DNA of 37,977 nucleotides. Source: Candidatus Tumulicola scandinaviensis. GTDB taxonomy: Bacteria; Vulcanimicrobiota; Vulcanimicrobiia; Vulcanimicrobiales; Vulcanimicrobiaceae. Shown in pieces: positions 17,574-25,499 of this stretch. Where the stretch lies: the NCBI GenBank assembly GCA_003140835.1, contig PLLA01000028.1, positions 1-37,977 on the forward strand, written 5' to 3'. The notes beneath the pieces are model-generated. The model was not told the DNA's origin. It was given only the letters and a program-made list of their open reading frames with translations, and made no database searches. Position numbers and translations under genes: made by a program. The first letter of the stretch is position 1, and the number at the start of each line of letters is the position of its first letter.

Positions 17574-18272
17574 CTAGCAGCCGGCGAGCAGTTCGATCGA
17601 AACGAGCCGGTCTTGGCGAAACGAAAAGCCCTGAAACTGTCCGCACGCATCGCCCGGTTCCGTCGGTTTCGTCCGCATCGTCGTGTACGAGAGCGTCGTC
17701 CAGCCCGGCCGGCCCCGGGTGTCGTGCGGCCGAGCCGGCCCGTATATCTTTTCGACTTGCGCTCGGGTCATACCGAGCGCGATGCTGCGCGAGGTACGTA
17801 CGCCGCGCAGATCTGCGTCACTCACGGATTTCGGTGGCTGCCCGGTGTTTGCGGTCAACGCGAAACCGCGCCAGGCACAGCATCCCTTGGAATACAGAAC
17901 GATGGCGTGCGCGCGATCGTAAACGACGTTTCCTTTAATCGGCTCGGCCGTACCGTAGACGAAAAACGTTCCGTTCTTCACCGCCGGGCATGCACTGCCG
18001 GCGTAGTAGAAACTCTGCTTTGCTTCGGAAGGCGCGCGCGCGCCGCCGCACACGAAGTAGTCGTACCGGCCCGTGACGCTCGACTGACCTTTCGACCAGG
18101 CGACGAAACCCGCGTCCGGGTCGGGCAGCCACGCGCCCAATGCCGGGCTCCACGCCGCTCCAAACGTCTTGGACGCGTCGGCTCCGGTAGCAGCGACAGC
18201 CGCCGCCGCGAATGTCGTTATGCCGAGCATCAAGCCGATGGCCCGGAAAGCGTTCCAACGCGAAATCTTCAT
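17574..18272 (-). CDS. Exported protein with C-terminal SmpA/BamE-like motif
   Basis: A 232-residue exported protein (signal through about residue 28, AAAAVAA). The middle is cysteine-rich and not recognised (FVCGGARAPSEAKQSFYYAGSACPAV). The C-terminal part SIALGMTRAQVEKIYGPARP followed by a SYTTM strand and FRQDRLVSIELLAGC is the pattern of the SmpA/OmlA (BamE) fold: G-M-T..QV....G.P, then strands. This is family resemblance only; a role in outer-membrane assembly is not implied. Its ATG overlaps the TGA of the upstream GNAT gene (CAT 18270-18272 / TCA 18269-18271), so the two are coupled. Confidence 0.6.
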   Translation of the reverse strand: MKISRWNAFRAIGLMLGITTFAAAAVAATGADASKTFGAAWSPALGAWLPDPDAGFVAWSKGQSSVTGRYDYFVCGGARAPSEAKQSFYYAGSACPAVKNGTFFVYGTAEPIKGNVVYDRAHAIVLYSKGCCAWRGFALTANTGQPPKSVSDADLRGVRTSRSIALGMTRAQVEKIYGPARPHDTRGRPGWTTLSYTTMRTKPTEPGDACGQFQGFSFRQDRLVSIELLAGC

Positions 18273-18883
18273 GCCGAAACGTGCGACGGAGATTCACCGA
18301 CGGCCTCCGCGAGTCGCTGCTTGACGGCCGGCCACTCACGAGCCAGGATGCTGTAATAGCTGACGCTTCGCGTCGAGTCTCCGAAGCGGCGAACTTCTCT
18401 GAGCGTGCCTTCGTAGGTCGCCCCGATGCGCACGATCGCCGCGCGCGACCGATCGTTCTCGGCGTCGGCCTTAAACTGCACGCGATTGAATCCGGCTTCT
18501 TCAAACGCATATGCCAGTAACAGGAGCTTGCAGGCGCTGTTCACGTGGCTGCGCCAGTAAGCCCGCGACAGCCACGTCCAGCCGATCTCAAGCCGCCGTT
18601 CGGCTTTACTGATATCGAAATAGCGCGTCCCGCCGATGGCTTTGTGAGTCGCCTTATCGATGACGGCGAAGGGAATTCCGCCCGGCGACGTGACGTTGCC
18701 GTACAGCGCCTCGCCGATATAATGGAGCGTGGCTTCCAGCGACGGCATCTGGTGGCCGCGAAACGACTTCGACCAAACCTCCGCATCGTTGCCGGCCGCA
18801 AACAGGTCGGCAGCGTGGCGAAAGTCGAGCGGTTCGGGCCGCACGCGAGTGTTTTCGAGCACGAGGTCTCGGGGTATCGTCAC
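18269..18883 (-). CDS. GNAT-family N-acetyltransferase (RimJ/RimL-type)
   Basis: A 204-residue acetyltransferase that would transfer the acetyl group of acetyl-CoA to an amine. The RimJ/RimL pattern is clear: LENTRVRPEPLDFRHAADLF at the N-terminus, IGGTRYFDISKAERRLEIGWTWLSRAYWRSHVN in the core, and FNRVQFKADAENDRSRAAIVRIGATYEGTLR at the end. The substrate cannot be assigned. I chose GTG 18883, giving TIPRDLVLEN; the frame runs open far upstream into a region that encodes nothing conserved in this frame. It is coupled to the BamE-like gene downstream by an ATGA overlap. Confidence 0.88.
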   Translation of the reverse strand: MTIPRDLVLENTRVRPEPLDFRHAADLFAAGNDAEVWSKSFRGHQMPSLEATLHYIGEALYGNVTSPGGIPFAVIDKATHKAIGGTRYFDISKAERRLEIGWTWLSRAYWRSHVNSACKLLLLAYAFEEAGFNRVQFKADAENDRSRAAIVRIGATYEGTLREVRRFGDSTRSVSYYSILAREWPAVKQRLAEAVGESPSHVSA

Positions 18884-18955
18884 GCCACCGTTGTAACAGA
18901 TGGGGTCAATAGTGACATCGGAAACGCTTTGGCGCCCAGAGGGTTCTTGCCACCC

Positions 18956-20422
18956 GTGAGAACGCTCGTGACCGGCGCGACCGGCTATATCGGCGGACGC
19001 CTGGTGCCGCGCTTGCTCGAAGCCGGCCACACCGTTCGTTGCCTTGCTCGAAACGCCCGGCGACTCGACGGAAGGTTTCCTGGGGCCGAGGTCATCGAGG
19101 GCGACGTCTTCGACGAAACGAGCCTCGGCGAGGCGTGCAAGAACGTCGATGCGGCCTACTATCTCGTGCACTCGATGGGCGACTCGCAAGCGTTCGCGCA
19201 GCTCGATCGCGACGCCGCTGCCCTGTTCGGCAAGGTCGCCCGCCAGGCCGGAGTACGCCGCATCATCTATTTGGGAGGATTGGGTGCCGGCGACGAAACG
19301 CACCTTTCGCGCCATCTCGCGAGCCGTCATGAGGTCGGAAACGTTCTGCGCGCGAGCGGCGTCGAGGTCGTCGAGTTTCGTGCAGCCGTTATCATCGGCA
19401 GCGGAAGCGTTTCGTTTGAGATGATGCGCTATCTCACCGAGCGATTGCCCGTCATGATCGCGCCGAAGTGGGTGACGACGCGGTCCCAGCCAATCGCCGT
19501 GTACGACGTTTTACTCTATCTCGTCGCAGCGCTCGACCTCCCATCCGGCGATTCGCGGATCTACGAAATCGGTGGCGCCGACGTCGTGACCTATCGCGAC
19601 ATGATGCTGCGGTACGCGCGCCTGCGCGGGCTCAAGCGAAAAGTCGTCATCGTCCCGCTTTTTACGCCGCGTCTGTCCTCGTACTGGGTCCACCTCGTAA
19701 CGCCGGTTTCGGCACGACTGGCGCAACCGCTCATTTTGGGGTTGCGAAACGAAGTCGTCGTGCGCGACGGTGCTGCCAAACGGGATTTTCCGCAGATCGC
19801 CCCGATCGGATTCGACGCCGCGGTATCGCGCGCATTAGATCGCTACCGCACCGTCGGCCCGGAAACGACCTGGTTCGATGCCTTCGACGTTCGCAGCCTT
19901 CCGGCCGAGTTCGCCGGCGCGCGCGAAGGCATGCTCATCGATCGCCGGCAGCGCGTTGCGAAAGCGACGCCGCAACAAGTGGCATCGGTATTCATGCAGT
20001 TGGGCGGTGCTCGTGGATGGCTCCATGGCGACGCACTATGGAAGCTGCGAGGGCTGATGGATCGCGCGATCGGCGGCATCGGCCTACGGCGCGGACGTCG
20101 CAGTGCGACTGACCTTCGCCTCGGCGATGCGGTGGATTTTTGGCGCGTCGATGCAGTCGAACCGGGCCACTCGCTGCGCCTTCGAGCCGAAATGAAGCTT
20201 CCCGGCAACGCGTGGTTGGAATTCGCCGCAGATGGGGCCGACGAGGGACGAACGCGGCTGACGCAAACCGCATTCTACGAGCCTCGCGGCCTCTTCGGGC
20301 TGCTGTATTGGTATGCGGTGTCGCCCTTTCACGCCCTCATCTTCGGCGAGATGGCGACGAAGATCGCCGAGCTCGCCGAGCGGGCGACGATTGGCGAGCT
20401 AGAGGCCGCCAAGCTGCGGTAA
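18956..20422 (+). CDS. NAD(P)-binding SDR protein with DUF2867-type C-terminal domain
   Basis: A 488-residue protein. The N-terminal Rossmann fold has VTGATGYIGGRLV (G7, G10, G13) and the extended-SDR features CLARNARRL and AYYLVHSMGD. The C-terminal half (RGGRSATDLRLGDAVDFWRVDAVEPGHSLRL, with ending RGLFGLLYWYAVSPFHALIFGEM) matches the DUF2867 domain often fused to such SDRs. The substrate is unknown. I chose GTG 18956 because it begins directly at the Rossmann strand; the longer upstream frame lies antisense to the GNAT gene. It is divergent from that GNAT gene, with 72 bp between starts. Confidence 0.85.
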   Translation: MRTLVTGATGYIGGRLVPRLLEAGHTVRCLARNARRLDGRFPGAEVIEGDVFDETSLGEACKNVDAAYYLVHSMGDSQAFAQLDRDAAALFGKVARQAGVRRIIYLGGLGAGDETHLSRHLASRHEVGNVLRASGVEVVEFRAAVIIGSGSVSFEMMRYLTERLPVMIAPKWVTTRSQPIAVYDVLLYLVAALDLPSGDSRIYEIGGADVVTYRDMMLRYARLRGLKRKVVIVPLFTPRLSSYWVHLVTPVSARLAQPLILGLRNEVVVRDGAAKRDFPQIAPIGFDAAVSRALDRYRTVGPETTWFDAFDVRSLPAEFAGAREGMLIDRRQRVAKATPQQVASVFMQLGGARGWLHGDALWKLRGLMDRAIGGIGLRRGRRSATDLRLGDAVDFWRVDAVEPGHSLRLRAEMKLPGNAWLEFAADGADEGRTRLTQTAFYEPRGLFGLLYWYAVSPFHALIFGEMATKIAELAERATIGELEAAKLR

Positions 20423-20475
20423 CCTTCCTCGGAACTTCCGCCGTTCTTCACAACCGTCACGCATGATGCTTGAGC

Positions 20476-20946
20476 ATGGCAACGATCGCGCTCGAGACGT
20501 ACGTTTCAGGAACCCGCGAGTTGGCGGCGGCGGGCATTTACGGCGCTCTCGGCTTGCAGCGCGGAGGCGACGCGACGAAAACCTTTCGCGCCGGCGTCTT
20601 CGCGCGTGACGTCTTGATTACGCTGGGAGACAGCGACGTGAAGCCGTCATTGGTTCGGATTCCGATCGCGTGGCGGGTACCCAACAGCATTGCGTTCCCA
20701 CGCTTCCAAGGGTTTTTCGAAATCCGTGAAGGCCCCAACGCCCTGGTCTCGATCGCGCTGCTCGGGTACTATCACCCTCCGTTCGGGGCTGCGGGCGTGG
20801 CTTTCGACGCCGTCGCCGGACATCGGATTGCAAACGCAACCGTTCAGCAGCTGCTCAACGACGTTGCCAATGCCGTCGAAGGCGTTCGAAGTCGAGGAGC
20901 GTCGGCCCGGCTCAGCGAAGAGCCGCACGGCTGCTATAATATTTAA
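20476..20946 (+). CDS. Hypothetical protein
   Basis: A 156-residue protein with no signal peptide, beginning MATIALETYVSGTRELAAAGIYGALGLQ and with a central beta-rich region (DVLITLGDSDVKPSLVRIPIAWRVP, GFFEIREGPNALVSIALLGYYHPP). No family is recognised. It starts 53 bp after the SDR gene; TTG 20470 is an alternative start and no clear Shine-Dalgarno is seen. The last codons contain an extended -10-like element for the next gene. Confidence 0.55.
   Translation: MATIALETYVSGTRELAAAGIYGALGLQRGGDATKTFRAGVFARDVLITLGDSDVKPSLVRIPIAWRVPNSIAFPRFQGFFEIREGPNALVSIALLGYYHPPFGAAGVAFDAVAGHRIANATVQQLLNDVANAVEGVRSRGASARLSEEPHGCYNI
20932..20940 (+). promoter_or_regulatory. Candidate extended -10 promoter inside the preceding gene's end
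   Basis: TG at 20932-20933, one base, then TATAAT at 20935-20940: a perfect extended -10. No good -35 is seen. With a start about 7 nt downstream, the leader before ATG 20960 would be only about 13 nt and would begin within the AAAGGAGA ribosome site. The element overlaps the final codons of the upstream CDS. Confidence 0.4.
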
Positions 20947-20959
20947 AGGAGATCATTGC

Positions 20960-21640
20960 ATGAAACGTCTTTTTCTTTCACTCTTTTGTGGCTTTGCAGT
21001 GACCGCGCTGGCGATCGGGCCCGCCGTCGCTAGCCCGCCGAGTCTCACCGGAACGTGGAACGTTCAACAAACCGGTCTGAACGGCACGGCCACGTCCACC
21101 ATCACGCTCACCCAATCGGGCAGCGGCCTCGTAGGCTCGAACGCGAAGAACGGCACCGGCTTTACCGGTTCGTTCGTCAGCGACACGCAGATCAACGGCA
21201 AGTGGCACGGACCGGGCGGAGCCGGCTGGCTCACGGTGTACGCCAGCGCCAACGGTCACAGCTTCAACGGAACCTGGGGTTACAACGGTCGCCCCGCCAA
21301 CGGCTCGTTCGTCGGGAACAAAGTGCTTCCGCCGTCGCCGATTACGGCTGCCGGAACCTGGCACGTAACTGGTGCCGGCGGTCCGACCGCATTTTTGGGA
21401 ACGATGAGGTGCAAGCAATCCGGTCCGTCCGTCGTATGTCACGTCGGCCCGCTTATTCTCAACGGCAAGTTCCGTGCCACCGACAAAGTCAGAGCGACGT
21501 GGAGCGGCGGCGGGAAATCGGGATGGTTCTCATTCTGGTTCAACGGCGACAACAACAGCTTCAACGGCATCTGGGGTAACGGTGCCGACACGACGCCGCC
21601 GGTCGGCCGCGTCATCGGTCAACGTTCGCTCGGCGGCTAA
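20960..21640 (+). CDS. Exported two-repeat beta-rich protein
   Basis: A 226-residue exported protein (signal ends GPAVA|SPP). Two similar halves are visible: LTGTWNVQQTG to GWLTVYASANGHSFNGTWGYNGRPANGSFVGNK, and TAAGTWHVTGAGG to WFSFWFNGDNNSFNGIWGNGADTTPPVGRVIGQ. The shared block is NSFNG(T/I)WG. Such Gly/Trp/Thr-rich repeats suit a lipocalin-like or beta-sandwich fold, but I cannot name a family. AGGAGA is 7 nt before ATG 20960. A hairpin terminator follows. Confidence 0.7.
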   Translation: MKRLFLSLFCGFAVTALAIGPAVASPPSLTGTWNVQQTGLNGTATSTITLTQSGSGLVGSNAKNGTGFTGSFVSDTQINGKWHGPGGAGWLTVYASANGHSFNGTWGYNGRPANGSFVGNKVLPPSPITAAGTWHVTGAGGPTAFLGTMRCKQSGPSVVCHVGPLILNGKFRATDKVRATWSGGGKSGWFSFWFNGDNNSFNGIWGNGADTTPPVGRVIGQRSLGG

Positions 21641-21673
21641 ACGCTCGGGGCGACGCCTTCGACACGAATACCG

Positions 21674-21710
21674 ATCCGGGCGAGCCGCGTGGCTTGCCCG
21701 GATTTCTTTT
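21674..21710 (+). terminator. Intrinsic terminator
   Basis: A 13-bp stem ATCCGGGCGAGCC (21674-21686) / GGCTTGCCCGGAT (21691-21703), with one G-T wobble and a 4-nt loop, followed by TTCTTTTT. It ends the two-repeat protein gene. Confidence 0.88.
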
Positions 21711-21779
21711 TGATACTTAAATGAGACCTTTGATGGAAGGTGCCACCGGAGCGCAAGCATACGTGCCGAAGGTTTTTGC

Positions 21780-23105
21780 ATGACCGACACGCTCAGGCAT
21801 CGCTTTCTCGTCGCCGCCTTGACGGCGTCCGTGGCCTTCTTGCCCGAACTCGCATTGGCGCAAGACGCCCAAATGTTCCGCGGCGACCCCGCACACCTCG
21901 GCGTCTACGCCTCCGAACCCTCAAAGCTGGCCCGCGTCAAGTGGCGGTTTCACACCCATGGAATGATCTTCTCGTCACCGAGTATTCTCGACGGGGTCGC
22001 CTACGTCGGCAGCAGCGACGGCAACCTCTACGCGGTTCGCGCGAGCGATGGTTCCCTCGTCTGGACGTTTGCAACGAAGGGACCGGTGACCTCATCGCCC
22101 GCCGTTGCGACCGGGCTCGTATTCGTCGCCAGTCTCGACGGAAACGTCTACGCAATCGACGCCGGCACCGGCCAACGGCGATGGCGCTTTCAAACCAACG
22201 GCGAGCGTCGCTTTACCGCCCCCGGCATCCACGGGATGATTCCGAGCAACGAACTGATGCCGGACCCCTTCGACGTCTTCTTGTCGTCGCCGGCGCTTTC
22301 GGGTGGAATGCTCTACATCGGAAGCGGCGACCACAACGTCTACGCGCTCGATGCCTCCACCGGCACGCTGCGCTGGAAATTTGCCACCGGTAACGTAGTG
22401 CACGCTTCACCGGCGGTTTCCGGCGGCACCGTGTACGTCGGCAGCTGGGACCGGTATTTTTACGCACTCGACGCAAAGTCGGGCGCCCTTCGCTGGAAGT
22501 TCCAGACCGGCAACGATACGAAAATCTACAATCAGGTCGGGATCGCGGGTTCGGCGACGGTCAGCAACGGACTCGTGTACTTCGGCTGCCGGGACAGCTT
22601 CTTTTACGCCCTCGATGCGAAGACCGGGACGCTGCGATGGAAGCAAGACCATCACGGAAGTTGGGTCGTTGCGTCTCCCGCGATCTCCGGCGACACCGTG
22701 TATTTTACGACGTCGGATGAGAAGGTTTTTTGGGCGGTCGACGCCGCGACCGGAACTGCGCGCTTTACCGTTCCGTATGGAGCTTTCGCCTTTTCGTCTC
22801 CTTCGCTCGCCGGCGGAACAGCCTACTTTGGGACGTTCGACGGCCGCCTCTACGCGGTCGATTCGCATACCGGAACCATCGTCGCCCGGTTTGCAACCGA
22901 CGCTTCGATTGCCAACCTTGCACCGCACCTCGACTCCAAGGGCAATCTCGACACCGAGGGATTCTACGCGGACGCGACCTTCGAGGGAATCGTGGTCGGT
23001 GTAAACAAGATTTTCTCGGTGGGTTCGATTGCCGGATCGCCGGCACTTGCGGGCGGCGTGCTCTTCATTGGAAGCACCGATGGAACGCTCTATGCAGTTG
23101 AGTGA
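21780..23105 (+). CDS. PQQ-type (BamB-like) beta-propeller protein, exported
   Basis: A 441-residue exported protein (signal ends ELALAQ). It has eight PQQ-like blades with the consensus (Y/F)xG(S/T)xDGxLYAxDAxTGxxxW: for example VGSSDGNLYAVRASDGSLVW, VASLDGNVYAIDAGTG, YIGSGDHNVYALDASTGTLRW, YVGSWDRYFYALDAKSG and YFGTFDGRLYAVDSHTG, with GSTDGTLYAVE at the end. This architecture is shared by BamB and PQQ-dependent dehydrogenases. No PQQ-dehydrogenase catalytic motifs (such as the vicinal-cysteine ring) are seen, so a binding propeller is more likely. It overlaps the end of the convergent GNAT gene by 16 bp. Confidence 0.88.
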   Translation: MTDTLRHRFLVAALTASVAFLPELALAQDAQMFRGDPAHLGVYASEPSKLARVKWRFHTHGMIFSSPSILDGVAYVGSSDGNLYAVRASDGSLVWTFATKGPVTSSPAVATGLVFVASLDGNVYAIDAGTGQRRWRFQTNGERRFTAPGIHGMIPSNELMPDPFDVFLSSPALSGGMLYIGSGDHNVYALDASTGTLRWKFATGNVVHASPAVSGGTVYVGSWDRYFYALDAKSGALRWKFQTGNDTKIYNQVGIAGSATVSNGLVYFGCRDSFFYALDAKTGTLRWKQDHHGSWVVASPAISGDTVYFTTSDEKVFWAVDAATGTARFTVPYGAFAFSSPSLAGGTAYFGTFDGRLYAVDSHTGTIVARFATDASIANLAPHLDSKGNLDTEGFYADATFEGIVVGVNKIFSVGSIAGSPALAGGVLFIGSTDGTLYAVE

Positions 23106-23650
23106 TCGCGCCACGCCCCGCGCGCGATCCCGTACACGAACATCGGCTGCCCGAAGCGATTCTCGTCCTTCCGCTTGAGGCGCACCATACCGTTTCGCTC
23201 GGCCACTCGCATCGACGGTTCGCTCTCGATGGCAATAAACGAAACGACGCGGTCGACGCCGAGGTGCGAAAACGCCCAGTCCCTTGACGCCCGCGCCGCT
23301 TCGGTTGCGTATCCGCAACCCCAGAACTCCGGCAACAGCATATACGCGACCTCGACATCTTCGCGCGCGTCGACGTCGTCCCAGTGCAGCAAGCCGACGT
23401 GCCCGATGTATCGGCCGTCCGACTTACGCTCCGTTGCCAGTACCGAGTAACCGAACTTTTCGTACGCAGCGAGCGCGTTGGCGATAACCTTTTTCGACTG
23501 CTCGCGATCGAGCAGTTCGTGATAGTAACGCATGACCGACGGATCGCTCATGAGGGCCTGCACCAGCTCGATATCTCCCGCTCGATAACGCCGCATCTTC
23601 AGGCGATCGGTGTCGATGGGGCCGAAATCCGGGCGCTGCAACGAGCTCAC
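23090..23650 (-). CDS. GNAT-family N-acetyltransferase
   Basis: A 186-residue acetyltransferase of the RimJ/RimL group. Indicators are TDRLKMRRYRAGDIELVQALMSD at the start, IGHVGLLHWDDVDAREDVEVAYMLLPEFWGCGYATEAARA (the acetyl-CoA loop region), and a terminal SMRVAERNGMVRLKRKDEN. The substrate is not predictable. GTG 23650 is the chosen start, giving SSLQRPDFGPIDTDRL. Its last 16 bases overlap the end of the PQQ propeller gene. Confidence 0.88.
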   Translation of the reverse strand: MSSLQRPDFGPIDTDRLKMRRYRAGDIELVQALMSDPSVMRYYHELLDREQSKKVIANALAAYEKFGYSVLATERKSDGRYIGHVGLLHWDDVDAREDVEVAYMLLPEFWGCGYATEAARASRDWAFSHLGVDRVVSFIAIESEPSMRVAERNGMVRLKRKDENRFGQPMFVYGIARGAWRDHSTA

Positions 23651-23736
23651 CGCGCTATTCTTAGAAGCGCGAGATGGCGCGCCCTTTTCTCCGCTCGCCG
23701 GTTTACGCTCGGGGTATCGTGGGTATCACTCGGCGC

Positions 23737-24234
23737 ATGAACCATATATCAACGTCAGATTTTGAAACCGGTATCTACTACGATCCCGAGGTGGCCGAGT
23801 CGCGCGTGAGGCGCCTGCACGACCTTGGCTATTCCGACAAAGACATCAGCATCATGATGCGCGACAAAGACAAGGCGCGCGCATTCGTCGAGCGCAGCGG
23901 CGGCCATGCCGCCGAAGGTGCCGTGACCGGTGGCGCAATCGGTGGCGGCATCGGCGCGATCGTGGCCGGCTTAATTGCAACCGGCAGCATCACCGCGATC
24001 GTCGGAACCGGCGGTGCGGCCGTTCCGCTCGTCGCCGGACCGCTGGCGGCTGCGCTCACCGCCTTAGGCGCGGGAGCGGCAGCCGGCGGGATCGTCGGTG
24101 CGCTGGTGGGCGCCGGAATTCCCAAAGAGAAAGCGGTTGCCTACGATGAAGGGCTCGATCGAGGCGGCATCCTCCTCGGCGTCAATGCTCGCCCCGAGAA
24201 CCTCGACGACGTGCGGCGCGTCTTCACCGACTAG
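23737..24234 (+). CDS. Glycine-zipper stress protein, YflT-like
   Basis: A 165-residue protein with a central glycine-zipper hydrophobic region (about residues 64-125: AAEGAVTGGAIGGGIGAIVAG, LAAALTALGAGAAAGGIVGAL). It is flanked by an N-terminal small fold (GIYYDPEVAESRVRRLHDLGYSDKDISIMMRD) and a C-terminal one (GILLGVNARPENLDDVRRVF). This matches the general stress/YflT-like layout of small membrane-associated proteins; the function is unknown. ATG 23737 gives a complete N-terminal strand. Confidence 0.75.
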   Translation: MNHISTSDFETGIYYDPEVAESRVRRLHDLGYSDKDISIMMRDKDKARAFVERSGGHAAEGAVTGGAIGGGIGAIVAGLIATGSITAIVGTGGAAVPLVAGPLAAALTALGAGAAAGGIVGALVGAGIPKEKAVAYDEGLDRGGILLGVNARPENLDDVRRVFTD

Positions 24235-24273
24235 AAGCAACGCGCGCGTCCGGTACGGACGAACTGGAACAAC

Positions 24274-24303
24274 AAGGGATCTGCTTTGCCGGCAGATCCC
24301 TTT
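24274..24303 (+). terminator. Intrinsic terminator
   Basis: A stem AAGGGATCTGC (24274-24284) / GCAGATCCCTT (24292-24302) with a short loop, followed by TTTGCTTTC. It ends the stress-protein gene; the T tract is interrupted by GC, so strength is moderate. Confidence 0.75.
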
Positions 24304-24362
24304 GCTTTCGTCCTTGTCGATTCGATAAGGTTCGCGCGCGCGGCCATCACCTCACGTTTACG

Positions 24363-24389
24363 TTGCCTTAATCCACCGCCCTGTATAGT
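24363..24389 (+). promoter_or_regulatory. Weak candidate promoter for the propeller gene
   Basis: TATAGT at 24384-24389 with a TTGCCT at 24363-24368, spaced by 15 nt. The spacing is short of optimal and the -35 is poor. It lies upstream of ATG 24425. Confidence 0.22.
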
Positions 24390-24424
24390 TGGATTTCGGT
24401 TGCTAACTTGCGATAAGGAGTGTC

Positions 24425-25489
24425 ATGCAGCATACCAAGTATTTGAGCGTCGTCCTCGGCGCGGCGTTAGCGGCGTGCTCGAATGCGGGCGCGCCGTTGG
24501 GGGCAAGCCAAGGGCTGCCGCTCGCGGCCGGGGCCGCACGAACGGTTGTCGGGCAAAACATCACTGTGCCCCGCGGATATCGGGTCGACGTGTTCGTTCG
24601 TGGAAACGCCAAGCGATTCAATCCCGATCCAATCGTCGAGCAGGGAAACGCCGTTTACGTCGCCTTCCAAAACGCGACGAACCCCGACGGCACCGGCGGA
24701 AGGAGCACCATCGTGCAGTATAAACGCGACGGGTCGGTGGTCCGGTCGATTCAGGTTCCTGGTCGCTGCGACGGCATGCGTTGGAACCCCTATACGAATC
24801 TCATGTGGATCACGGTCAACGAAGATGCCAATAGCGCTCTCTTTACGTGGGACCCCCCGTCGGGCGCGCTCAAGCAATACGCCTTCTCCTCGGCCAAGCA
24901 TGGCGGCGGCTACGACGACCTCGCATTCAGCAACGGGCAGGCGTTCGTCGCCGCCTCCAATCCAACGCTCTCGCCACGCGGCAAGAACAAAGGGCCGGCC
25001 CTGGTTAGCATCGTTTTGAAAGGGCACACGGCTCGCGTAACGACGGTGCTAAAAGGGAACGCTCAGGCGACCGACATTCCAACCGGAAACGTGGTGCAGC
25101 TCAATCTGACGGATCCGGACTCGTTGTCGGTCACCCCGAGCGGCGACGTTTTGCTCGTTTCGCAGGCCGATTCCGAAATCGTTTTCGTGCACGATGCCGG
25201 AACGGGCTCGCAGGCCGTCTCTCGCGTGCTCGTCGGTACGCAGCTCGACGATACGGTCTATGCCACCGAGCAGGACGGCACGCTGTACGTGGGCGATTCG
25301 AAAAAGAATGCCATTTACAAAGTCCGCGGCCGGCTTCAGGCGGGCGCCGTATATACCGAGGCGCCGAGCGACTCGAAGGTAAACGGGTTCGTCGGAACGG
25401 TCGATCCCACGACCGGCACCGTCACGCCGTTGATCACCGGCTTGGTCAGTCCTACCGGGTTGATCTTCGTCAGCGACGGGAGTAACTAA
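24425..25489 (+). CDS. Beta-propeller lipoprotein
   Basis: A 354-residue lipoprotein with lipobox ALAAC (C18). Blades include YRVDVFVRGNAKRFNPDP, AVYVAFQNATNPDG, VLLVSQADSEIVFVHDAG and GTLYVGDSKKNAIYKVRG, ending SPTGLIFVSDGSN, a YncE/SMP-30-like propeller pattern. AAGGAG lies just before ATG 24425. The convergent sensor gene ends 10 bp after its stop. No catalytic residue is identified. Confidence 0.85.
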   Translation: MQHTKYLSVVLGAALAACSNAGAPLGASQGLPLAAGAARTVVGQNITVPRGYRVDVFVRGNAKRFNPDPIVEQGNAVYVAFQNATNPDGTGGRSTIVQYKRDGSVVRSIQVPGRCDGMRWNPYTNLMWITVNEDANSALFTWDPPSGALKQYAFSSAKHGGGYDDLAFSNGQAFVAASNPTLSPRGKNKGPALVSIVLKGHTARVTTVLKGNAQATDIPTGNVVQLNLTDPDSLSVTPSGDVLLVSQADSEIVFVHDAGTGSQAVSRVLVGTQLDDTVYATEQDGTLYVGDSKKNAIYKVRGRLQAGAVYTEAPSDSKVNGFVGTVDPTTGTVTPLITGLVSPTGLIFVSDGSN

Positions 25490-25499
25490 AAACCTCGCG

